Shown: in pieces, positions 1-5,195 of the stretch
Layout of the letters: every line of letters begins with the position of its first letter
Position numbering within the stretch: position 1 is the stretch's first letter
Source of the DNA: Thermoflexus sp040289485
GTDB taxonomy: Bacteria > Chloroflexota > Anaerolineae > Thermoflexales > Thermoflexaceae
DNA: 10,478 nucleotides
Direction: 5' to 3'
Assembly: GCF_040289485.1 (NCBI RefSeq)
Contig: NZ_PSLG01000069.1
Coordinates: forward strand, 1 to 10,478
The notes under the pieces: model-generated
Told to the model about the DNA's origin: nothing
Seen by the model: only the letters and a program-made list of their open reading frames with translations
The model's database searches: none
Program-made: the position numbers and the translations under genes

Positions 1-92
1 GGTCGGCTCGCCGTCCCCCCGCTTCGAGCGTGGGGCCTCGTCTTTGCGCACCGGGGCGGCTGGATCTGCAGGACCTTCAGGAGGTTGTCCGG
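1..92. other. Unassigned sequence upstream of greA
   Basis: None of the three forward frames has a stop in this stretch, so it could be the tail of an upstream gene or simply a leader. No protein family was recognised in it. No convincing promoter was found; there is a TTTGCG-like stretch near 43 but no matching -10 box. Confidence 0.3.
79..85 (+). promoter_or_regulatory. Shine-Dalgarno site of greA
   Basis: AGGAGGT lies 7 bases before the ATG at 93. It decides the start: the same frame stays open further upstream, but no other start there has a comparable site. Confidence 0.8.
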
Positions 93-566
93 ATGGCGGC
101 CGTCGGACCGATCTACTTGACGCCCGAAGGCAAGCGCCAACTGGAGGAGGAACTGGAATACCTGCGCACCGTCAAGCGCCGGGAGATCGCCGAGCGCCTG
201 CGCTTCGCCATCCAGCAGGGCGATCTCTCGGAGAACGCAGACTACCATGCTGCCAAGGAGGAACAGGCCTTCATCGAGGGCCGGATCCGGATGCTGGAGG
301 CCCTCCTCAACAACGCCGTGCTCATCGAAGTCCAGCCCTCGACGGACGGCCGGGTGCGCCTGGGCTCGCGGGTCACCATCGCGGAGGACGGCGGCGCGCC
401 GGAGACCTATATCCTGGTGGGGCCGGCGGAGGCCGATCCCACCCAAGGGCGGATCTCGTATGAATCCCCGTTGGGCCAGGCCTTGCTGGGCCGGGCACCG
501 GGGGAGGTGGTGACGGTCCAGGCCCCGGCCGGCGTTCTGACCTTCCGCATCCTCTCCGTGGAATGA
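93..566 (+). CDS. greA: Transcription elongation factor GreA
   Basis: This is a 157-residue protein, the normal length for GreA, which binds the RNA polymerase secondary channel and stimulates cleavage of backtracked RNA so that elongation resumes. The N-terminal half (about residues 10-78) is a charged helical hairpin. At its tip is GDLSENADYHAAKEEQ, with the two acidic tip residues Asp44 and Glu47 that place the catalytic magnesium in the family. The C-terminal half (about 85-157) is the FKBP-like domain, marked by ISYESPLGQALLGRAPGE. The ATG at 93 is chosen because a perfect AGGAGGT precedes it by 7 bases; the open frame upstream adds residues not found in GreA. The gene stands alone on its strand in this window and converges on the MurJ-like gene, with a hairpin directly after its stop. 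Nothing in the sequence is unusual. Confidence 0.97.
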   Translation: MAAVGPIYLTPEGKRQLEEELEYLRTVKRREIAERLRFAIQQGDLSENADYHAAKEEQAFIEGRIRMLEALLNNAVLIEVQPSTDGRVRLGSRVTIAEDGGAPETYILVGPAEADPTQGRISYESPLGQALLGRAPGEVVTVQAPAGVLTFRILSVE

Positions 567-589
567 GGCCCGCCCGGCCCCGGCGGGCC
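567..589 (+). terminator. Probable terminator hairpin after greA
   Basis: A perfect 8-bp stem, GGCCCGCC pairing with GGCGGGCC across a 7-base loop, begins at the base after the greA stop codon. It is followed by a pyrimidine-rich but not T-rich stretch (CTCGTCTTCTCCTGCTCCTC), so it is not a textbook intrinsic terminator. It lies between convergent genes and could serve either strand. Confidence 0.5.
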
Positions 590-642
590 ACCTCGTCTTC
601 TCCTGCTCCTCCCGCACCTTTCCGCGGCGCATCCCTTGGAAA

Positions 643-2217
643 TCATCGGGCCGGTGAGGGGCGTCCGCGCGGCGCGCGGCTGAGCAGGACCAGGGTGCCG
701 CCATAGAGTAGGAGGCCGGCGCTGCCGGCGGCCAGGAGGCGCAGGGCCTCCAGCCCCTGGGAGGCGGCCGCCCCGGGCAGCCGGTCCTGCAGGAGGGCCA
801 ACCCCAGGGCCATCACCGTCGCGGCCAGGAACACCCGCAAGGCCAGCCGGCCCAGGCCGTAGGCCCCCATGGGCCCGATCTGCCGCCACAGCATGATCCC
901 CATGATCGTGGCGTGGGCCGCCCATTGCACCGAGTTGGCCACTGCCAGGTCCGTGACCTGCAGCGGGCGGAAGAGCGTGGGGGCCAGGGCGGCCGCGAGG
1001 TAGATCCCCACGTTGCACAGCAACCCCACCGCCGCGGGGGTGAAGGTGTCTTGCCGCGCGTAAAAGGCGAAGACCAGCGGCTGGTCCACCGCAGCGAAGA
1101 TCAGGCCGGGGAGATAGCCCCGCAGCACCCCCGCCACCACTGCGGTGTCCGCGGCGGTGAAGCGGCCGTGTTGGAACAGGAGGCCGATGACCGGCTCGGC
1201 CAGCACGTAGAGGCCGAAGGCGGCGGGGACGATGAGGACCAGGACCATCCGCAGCCCGGTGGCCAGGGTGGACCGGAAGGGCTCCAGGTCTCCGTCGCCC
1301 CGGCGGGCCTCGGCGCTCAGCCGGGAGAGGCGGGGCAGGATGGCCACCGAGATGGCGGTGACCACCAGGCCGAGGGGGAACTGGACGAGGGTGGTGGCGT
1401 AGCGCATCCAGGCGATGCTGTTGGGGCCGGTGCGGGAGGCCAGGTGGTAACTCAGCAGGATGGCGATCTGGTTGACGGCCAGCCCGAAGACCACGGGTAG
1501 GTAAAGGAGCAGGATGCGGCGGAGGGCCGGGTGATAGAGAGCCGGCCGCGGCCAGAGGTCCCGCAGGGCCGGCAGTTGCAGCAGGACCTGGAGGACGGCC
1601 CCGGCGACCATCCCCAAGGCCAGGGCGGTCACCCCCAGCCGTCGGCCGAGCAGCAAAGCCGCCCCAACCATGGCGGCGTTGAAGGCGGCGGCCGTGAAGG
1701 CCGGCAGGGTGAACCGCTGGAAGGCCTGGAGGAGCCCGCTGATCACCCCCGCCGTCGCGATGAACCAGACCGCTGGGATTGTCAGGCGCAGCAGCCGCGC
1801 GGTCAGGGCCAGCAGCTCTGGATCGAGGCCGCCGGCCAACAGCCAGGCCACCGGCCGGGCCCCGAGGGCCACCAGCACCACCGCCAGGGCCATCACCGTC
1901 CACGTCCACACCAAGACAGCGCCTGCCAGCCGGCGGAGCTCCGACGTCCGATCGGCGTATTCGCGGAACACCGGCACGATGGCCGAACTGACCATCCCGC
2001 CGATCAGCAGGTCGTAGAGCTGGACGGGCACGACGGCGGCCGCCTCGAAGGCGCTCAAGGGGCCGCTGGAGCCGAAGAGGTTGCTCTTGACCGTCTCCCG
2101 GAGCAGGCCGATGAGGCGGCTGGCGACGTTGCCGATGGCGATGATGGTCGCGTCGTGGGCCAGGCGCATCGCCTCGGCTTCCCCGAAGGAAAGCCACCCG
2201 ATCCGAAGGCGCCGCAT
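643..2217 (-). CDS. murJ: MurJ-family lipid flippase (MVF/MOP superfamily), divergent
   Basis: The protein has 524 residues (535 from the upstream TTG at 2250) and consists almost entirely of hydrophobic helices, consistent with the 14-helix inner-membrane fold of the lipid II flippase MurJ. Recognisable stretches are SRLIGLLRE (TM1), AFEAAAVVP, SSAIVPVFREY, GLLQAFQRFTLPAF and WMRYATTLVQFPLGL. By remembered alignment to E. coli MurJ, the positions of Arg18 and Arg24 are kept (Arg34, Arg40 here), but Asp39, Arg52, Glu57 and Arg270 are replaced by Ser55, Tyr68, Gly73 and Thr276. The family call is firm; lipid II as substrate is an inference weakened by these changes. Two starts are plausible: ATG at 2217 with GGGGAG 8 bases upstream, or TTG at 2250 with GAGAGG 5 bases upstream. 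I chose the ATG. It is transcribed alone, divergently from the kinase-like gene. Confidence 0.88.
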   Translation of the reverse strand: MRRLRIGWLSFGEAEAMRLAHDATIIAIGNVASRLIGLLRETVKSNLFGSSGPLSAFEAAAVVPVQLYDLLIGGMVSSAIVPVFREYADRTSELRRLAGAVLVWTWTVMALAVVLVALGARPVAWLLAGGLDPELLALTARLLRLTIPAVWFIATAGVISGLLQAFQRFTLPAFTAAAFNAAMVGAALLLGRRLGVTALALGMVAGAVLQVLLQLPALRDLWPRPALYHPALRRILLLYLPVVFGLAVNQIAILLSYHLASRTGPNSIAWMRYATTLVQFPLGLVVTAISVAILPRLSRLSAEARRGDGDLEPFRSTLATGLRMVLVLIVPAAFGLYVLAEPVIGLLFQHGRFTAADTAVVAGVLRGYLPGLIFAAVDQPLVFAFYARQDTFTPAAVGLLCNVGIYLAAALAPTLFRPLQVTDLAVANSVQWAAHATIMGIMLWRQIGPMGAYGLGRLALRVFLAATVMALGLALLQDRLPGAAASQGLEALRLLAAGSAGLLLYGGTLVLLSRAPRGRPSPAR

Positions 2218-2261
2218 CCCTGGCGCTCCCCGTTCCGTCGAAGGATCCAAGAAAACCTCTC

Positions 2262-2276
2262 GCCCCCGGCGGGGGC
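2262..2276 (-). promoter_or_regulatory. GC hairpin in the murJ leader
   Basis: GCCCCC and GGGGGC form a 6-bp stem with a 3-base loop. On the minus strand it lies just before the GAGAGG that would serve a TTG start at 2250. It could hinder that site, favouring the downstream ATG. The adjoining GGGCCC-rich bases allow alternative pairing. Confidence 0.35.
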
Positions 2277-2286
2277 GGGCCCCCCC

Positions 2287-2315
2287 ATTTTAGGCCACTG
2301 CCCGGCGAATCGAAA
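2287..2315 (-). promoter_or_regulatory. Possible promoter of the MurJ-like gene
   Basis: On the minus strand TTTCGA (2315-2310), a 17-base spacer and TAAAAT (2292-2287) resemble a SigA promoter. The -10 is good but the -35 matches the consensus at only three of six bases. It is the only such pair in the gap on this strand. Confidence 0.35.
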
Positions 2316-2349
2316 CCCTTGCCCTTCCCCACATCCTCCGGGCGGATGG

Positions 2350-2376
2350 TTGTTTCTCTTCAACATCTGCTACAAT
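2350..2376 (+). promoter_or_regulatory. Probable promoter of the kinase-like gene
   Basis: TTGTTT (2350-2355) and TACAAT (2371-2376) are separated by 15 bases; GTTGTT gives a spacing of 16. The -10 matches TATAAT at five of six bases and lies 34 bases before the ATG at 2411. This is a locally AT-richer patch in otherwise GC-rich DNA. Confidence 0.5.
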
Positions 2377-2410
2377 AGAAGAGACTCCCTGGCAGACAGG
2401 GGGCTTTTCG

Positions 2411-3322
2411 ATGGGGCACCCGCATCAGACGCCGGACGAATGGCTTGCCCGCCTGGAGCATCAGGTCCTCTCGGCCCTCCGGGAGCTTCGGGGGCTGTAT
2501 GAGCAGGAGCGCTCCCGCCGCGAGGAGGCGGAGCGGCTCTCCCGGCGGCTGAGAGATCTGGACGAGATGAAAACCGCCTTCGTCGCCCGGGTGAGTTCCG
2601 AACTGCGCCAGCCTCTGAGCCTGGTCATCGGTTTCCTGGAGGCAGCCCTGGTCCAAGCCCCCGTGGAGGCGGAGGCCCGGAAATCCATCGAGGCCGCGTT
2701 GCGCAGCGCCTACCGCATCGTGGACTACCTGGCTCCCCTCTCCGCCTTCGCCGAGCTCCAGCGCCACCCCCTCGCCTTCGCGGAGCCGGTCCCGTTGGGT
2801 GCCCTCGTCCAGGATCTGATCCGAGCGCTGGAGCCTCGCCTCGCAGCGGGATCCTTCCGGGTCCAGGCCGCCTTGGATCCGGAGGCCGCTGGGACCGCCG
2901 TCGACGGGCCGTATGTTTCTTACATCTTGCGTATGCTGCTGGAGTTCCTGCTCCATCTCGCCCGGGAGGGCGACGCGATCGAGATCGGAGGGCGGGTCTG
3001 TGAGCCGATCCTGGTGGTGGAACTGGTGGACCGCGGGCTGGCGCTCCCGGCGGAGGTGCTGGCTCGGTGGAACGAGGGCATCTCGGAGGATGTGTCCCCT
3101 CCGTCGGGCCGGCTGGGGCCGGACCCCATGGCCATGGGCCTGGGGATCGCCAAGCGGGCGGCCCAGACCCTCGGGGGGGATCTCTTCATCCGCGCCGAGG
3201 AGGCGGGAGGGACGGTCTTCAGCGTCTTGCTGCCCACCCGGCCGCTGGACGTGGAGGACCAGATCGCCATCCTCCATCGGGCCATCGAGGCGTTGACGGC
3301 CAAGGGGAGGAAAGGCGCCTGA
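2411..3322 (+). CDS. Soluble histidine-kinase homologue lacking the phospho-acceptor His
   Basis: This 303-residue protein has no signal peptide or membrane segment. Residues 8-52 are a charged, probably coiled-coil helix. Residues 53-110 match a HisKA dimerisation helix: MKTAFVARVSSELRQPL aligns with the usual F-L-A-N-M-S-H-E-L-R-T-P-L, but Ser63 (TCC) occupies the His position. Residues 165-275 are an HATPase_c-like domain. Its N-box is degenerate (RMLLEFLLHLA, Phe179 at the position of the key Asn). The G1 box is LVDRGLALP, with Asp207 and Gly209 kept. The G2 region is intact (MGLGIAKRAAQTLGGD, then GGTVFSVLLP). It is therefore probably a pseudokinase or scaffold rather than a working autokinase. 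No response regulator is adjacent. The start is set by AGGGGG 7 bases before the ATG. The reading frame is undamaged, so this looks like functional divergence, not decay. Confidence 0.85.
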   Translation: MGHPHQTPDEWLARLEHQVLSALRELRGLYEQERSRREEAERLSRRLRDLDEMKTAFVARVSSELRQPLSLVIGFLEAALVQAPVEAEARKSIEAALRSAYRIVDYLAPLSAFAELQRHPLAFAEPVPLGALVQDLIRALEPRLAAGSFRVQAALDPEAAGTAVDGPYVSYILRMLLEFLLHLAREGDAIEIGGRVCEPILVVELVDRGLALPAEVLARWNEGISEDVSPPSGRLGPDPMAMGLGIAKRAAQTLGGDLFIRAEEAGGTVFSVLLPTRPLDVEDQIAILHRAIEALTAKGRKGA

Positions 3323-3344
3323 GGGGGGGCGCCTGTGCCCTGGA

Positions 3345-3377
3345 GGAAGGGGGCGGATCCCAGACCCGCCCCCTTCC
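3345..3377. terminator. Hairpin between convergent genes, probable bidirectional terminator
   Basis: A perfect 12-bp stem (GGAAGGGGGCGG with its complement, 9-base loop) fills the 63-base gap between the kinase-like gene and the convergent polyamine gene. Neither strand has a T-tract after it. Its position suggests termination in both directions or 3'-end protection. Confidence 0.6.
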
Positions 3378-3385
3378 CCATCGGC

Positions 3386-4909
3386 TCACACACTCAGGGG
3401 CAGCGAAGGGGTCCGCAGGGAAGAGGCCTCGGCCTCCGGGGGAGGGGCGGGGAGGACCATCAGCGGCCCCAGCCCCCGTTCCAGCGTGATCTGGGCCGAC
3501 TCGGCCGGCTGCAGGTAGGCCTTAAGTTCCTCGATGATCACCTCCGGGTCCGCCTCCCCGCAGGTGAACACATCCACCGCCACGTAGGCATATTCCGGCC
3601 AGGCGTGCAAGGAGATGTGGGACTCCGCCAGCAGCACCAGCGCCGAGAACCCGTCAGGGACGAAGCGGTGGATCTTCATGTTGAGCAGGGTGGCCCCGGC
3701 CTTGCGCGTGGCGTGCTCCAGCACCTGCTTGAGCCGCCGCAGGGGCTCCCGGTTCTGGCACTTCCAGAACTCCGCGATGATGTGCCGGCCCAGGGTGAGG
3801 GAGGTTGGAAAGGGGGTGGGGGCCGGCGTCATCACCGAGGCCGTGAGGGCCTGATCCACGTCCGGGCTCCGCCACACCTTGTCGATGGCGTCCTCGTCCT
3901 CATACAGTTCCCGCCCCCCCTCGATCACGTAATCCTCTGGCGGCTGGAACTCCGGCAGGGTCTCCACCCGGAAGAAGGTGGAGCGGTACCACGGGGTCGG
4001 CGACGGACGGGCGAAGGGCGGCAGGCCCGGGATCGGCTGCTCGTCGGGCTCCTCCCAGTTGGCGTAGAGGCTGAAGTCCGGCAGGATGTGGGTGAAGGCG
4101 ATGGCGTGCCGGGTCAGCAGTTCCCGCTGCCAGACGTGCCACTTGGCGATGTTGGATTCGATACGGGTGATCCCGAAGTAGCCCGCGTGGCCCTCCCCCC
4201 GCTTGAGGCCCATGAAGCCCTTGTCCAAGAAAAGGAGGAGGCCGTGCTCGGTCTCCGTGGGATCGGTGAGGAAGGCGTCGAAGCGGCCCAGGAGCTCGGG
4301 GGGAAGGCGCTCGGTGAGGCTGCGGCAATAGACGGTGATGTTCAGGCCGGCCCGGCGGGCGGCCTGTTCGATGAAGGCACACAGCCGCTGGTCGATCTCG
4401 ATCACCACGACCGAGCGGGGTAACCCGGTCAGGGCCAGGGCCAGGCTGGCCAGGTCATCGTCGCCCAGCACCAGGATCTCCTTGTCCTCCACGTCGCCTT
4501 GGGCAACCATGAGGGCCACCCGGCGCAGCACCGAGTCGGTGGTCTGGTAGCCCTGGTCGTAGGCCGCAAGGGGCTCCGGACGGCCCTGGACCAGCGCCTC
4601 ATACCGCTGGGCCACCTCTCGGAGGAAGCCCAGATCCACCCCGGTTCCTTGGCAGGACCGGCACCGGGGATCGGGGGCCACGGTGACGCCCAGGTCGCGG
4701 GCCAGGGCGTGGCCGCTCTCTGTCAGCTGCAGGCGCTTCCCGTCGAAAGCCAAGGCCCCCGCCGCCAGCAGTTGCCGGATCCCTTCGACCACCCGTGGGA
4801 AGGGCAGCCCGGCGGTGCCGGCGGCCTGCCAGGGGTCCTCCTCCCGCAGGATGGCGCGCAGGAGCCGGGCCAGCTCCGGGCGCCCGAGGGTCAGCATCCC
4901 CCCCGCCAT
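3386..4909 (-). CDS. Fused branched-chain polyamine synthase (BpsA) and S-adenosylmethionine decarboxylase
   Basis: This 507-residue cytosolic protein joins two enzymes of one pathway. Residues 1-345 match BpsA, N4-bis(aminopropyl)spermidine synthase. They comprise a winged-helix-like N-terminus (about 8-75), CRSCQGTG (83-90), YDQGYQTTDSVLRRV (117-131), the acidic loop LGDDDL (148-153), DPTET (216-220) and GYFGITRIESNIAKW (243-257). All of these resemble the Thermococcus enzyme as I remember it. After a Pro/Thr-rich linker, residues 371-480 are a complete class 1B AdoMet decarboxylase. AESHISLHAWPEY carries the Glu429/Ser430 self-cleavage pair that yields the pyruvoyl group, and His435 and Cys450 stand at the expected distances of 5 and 20 from the Ser. 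The decarboxylase would supply decarboxylated AdoMet, the aminopropyl donor, to the synthase. A Pro-rich tail follows. The start is fixed by AAGGAGGTG. The gene is monocistronic, with its own promoter and a long structured leader. Confidence 0.93.
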   Translation of the reverse strand: MAGGMLTLGRPELARLLRAILREEDPWQAAGTAGLPFPRVVEGIRQLLAAGALAFDGKRLQLTESGHALARDLGVTVAPDPRCRSCQGTGVDLGFLREVAQRYEALVQGRPEPLAAYDQGYQTTDSVLRRVALMVAQGDVEDKEILVLGDDDLASLALALTGLPRSVVVIEIDQRLCAFIEQAARRAGLNITVYCRSLTERLPPELLGRFDAFLTDPTETEHGLLLFLDKGFMGLKRGEGHAGYFGITRIESNIAKWHVWQRELLTRHAIAFTHILPDFSLYANWEEPDEQPIPGLPPFARPSPTPWYRSTFFRVETLPEFQPPEDYVIEGGRELYEDEDAIDKVWRSPDVDQALTASVMTPAPTPFPTSLTLGRHIIAEFWKCQNREPLRRLKQVLEHATRKAGATLLNMKIHRFVPDGFSALVLLAESHISLHAWPEYAYVAVDVFTCGEADPEVIIEELKAYLQPAESAQITLERGLGPLMVLPAPPPEAEASSLRTPSLPLSV

Positions 4910-4913
4910 GCTT

Positions 4914-4922
4914 CACCTCCTT
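4914..4922 (-). promoter_or_regulatory. Strong Shine-Dalgarno site of the BpsA-AdoMetDC gene
   Basis: On the minus strand AAGGAGGTG ends 4 bases before the ATG at 4909. It is a near-perfect anti-16S match and fixes the start. Two leader hairpin loops (CCTCC and ACCTCC) are complementary to it. Confidence 0.85.
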
Positions 4923-4937
4923 TCCCCGGAATGTGGT

Positions 4938-4975
4938 CGACGCCTCCCGGCGTCGTTTCAGGAGCGGCTCCGCTC
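4938..4975 (-). promoter_or_regulatory. Two leader hairpins just upstream of the ribosome-binding site
   Basis: Reading on the minus strand, GAGCG/CGCTC form a 5-bp hairpin (4975-4962). Next comes a perfect 7-bp hairpin CGACGCC/GGCGTCG closed by a GGGA tetraloop (4955-4938). The second ends 15 bases before the Shine-Dalgarno sequence. They belong to the long 5' leader of the polyamine gene. Confidence 0.55.
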
Positions 4976-4993
4976 GCACCGCCCCCTACAAAG

Positions 4994-5075
4994 CAAATAG
5001 GCAGCACGGGTTCCGCACCCGGCACCATCGGCGGAGGTCCGACGCATGCCAAAAGCCGGAACGGCTGCCTATTTG
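4994..5075 (-). ncRNA. 82-nt structured leader element, candidate regulatory RNA
   Basis: A perfect 12-bp stem, CAAATAGGCAGC with GCTGCCTATTTG, encloses 58 nt that fold further. Inside are a 6-bp stem (5010-5015 with 5057-5062), a 4-bp stem (5021-5024 with 5047-5050) and a 4-bp stem (5028-5031 with 5039-5042) capped by the loop ACCUCCG on the minus strand. A competing hairpin, 5007-5011 with 5017-5021, and a competing CCGGC/GCCGG pairing, 5019-5023 with 5055-5059, would exclude the inner stems, so two folds are possible. It lies between the polyamine gene's promoter and its start codon. It matches none of the riboswitch consensus sequences I can recall (SAM, cobalamin, guanidine, SAH). It might also be a repeat or an attenuator; the 3' side is followed by a weak U-rich stretch. 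Confidence 0.5.
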
Positions 5076-5111
5076 ATTGCCCATTCAGCGAAGAAAGGTC
5101 CGAACCATCCA

Positions 5112-5142
5112 CGGCCGGCGTTCGGAGGGAACGCCCTGGCCG
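5112..5142 (-). promoter_or_regulatory. Hairpin at the 5' end of the polyamine-gene leader
   Basis: A 7-bp stem GGCGTTC/GAACGCC with loop CCTCC is extended by CGGCC/GGCCG across a two-base bulge, 12 bp in total. It would begin within a few nucleotides of the predicted transcription start near 5145. The loop is complementary to the core of the gene's Shine-Dalgarno sequence. A stem at the extreme 5' end may also protect the mRNA. Confidence 0.5.
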
Positions 5143-5151
5143 CAAATTCAT

Positions 5152-5180
5152 ATTATAACCCCAAGGGCCCCTCTTTACAA
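5152..5180 (-). promoter_or_regulatory. SigA-type promoter of the BpsA-AdoMetDC gene
   Basis: On the minus strand TTGTAA (5180-5175), a spacer of exactly 17 bases and a perfect TATAAT (5157-5152) form the best promoter in the window. It lies in an AT-rich island just after the preceding gene. The expected start near 5145 gives a leader of about 235 nt. Confidence 0.75.
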
Positions 5181-5190
5181 GTCGGGGCCC
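5165..5190 (-). terminator. Inverted repeat after the nucleotidyltransferase gene, overlapping the promoter
   Basis: GGGCCCC and GGGGCCC form a perfect 7-bp stem around a 12-base loop, 5 bases after the stop codon of the upstream gene. It could terminate that transcript. Its loop contains the -35 box of the polyamine-gene promoter, so it could instead be an operator. Only two T residues follow the stem directly. Confidence 0.45.
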
Positions 5191-5195
5191 AGCCC

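Noticed and set aside
407..2332. 641-codon frame overlapping the MurJ-like gene on the same strand, running on into greA antisense
   Set aside because: Composition is Pro/Gly/Arg-rich with no family features, and it is a +1 shadow of the MurJ-like gene, which has clear motifs in the other frame.
3314..3333. GGCGCC repeated on both sides of the kinase-like stop codon
   Set aside because: It could form a 6-bp hairpin, but the much stronger 12-bp hairpin just after it explains the gap better.
3335..4423. 362-codon plus-strand frame opposite the polyamine gene
   Set aside because: It is antisense to the BpsA-AdoMetDC frame, whose catalytic motifs are unambiguous; composition is shadow-like.
4994..5075. 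82-nt element considered as a tRNA or a cobalamin/SAM riboswitch
   Set aside because: The size is tRNA-like, but neither strand has T-loop or anticodon-arm sequence. The cobalamin and SAM-I core consensus sequences I can recall are absent or in the wrong order.
4891..5151. Minus-strand frame starting at the ATG right after the TATAAT box
   Set aside because: The ATG would lie upstream of the expected transcription start, there is no Shine-Dalgarno sequence, and the frame runs through all leader stems with non-coding-like composition.
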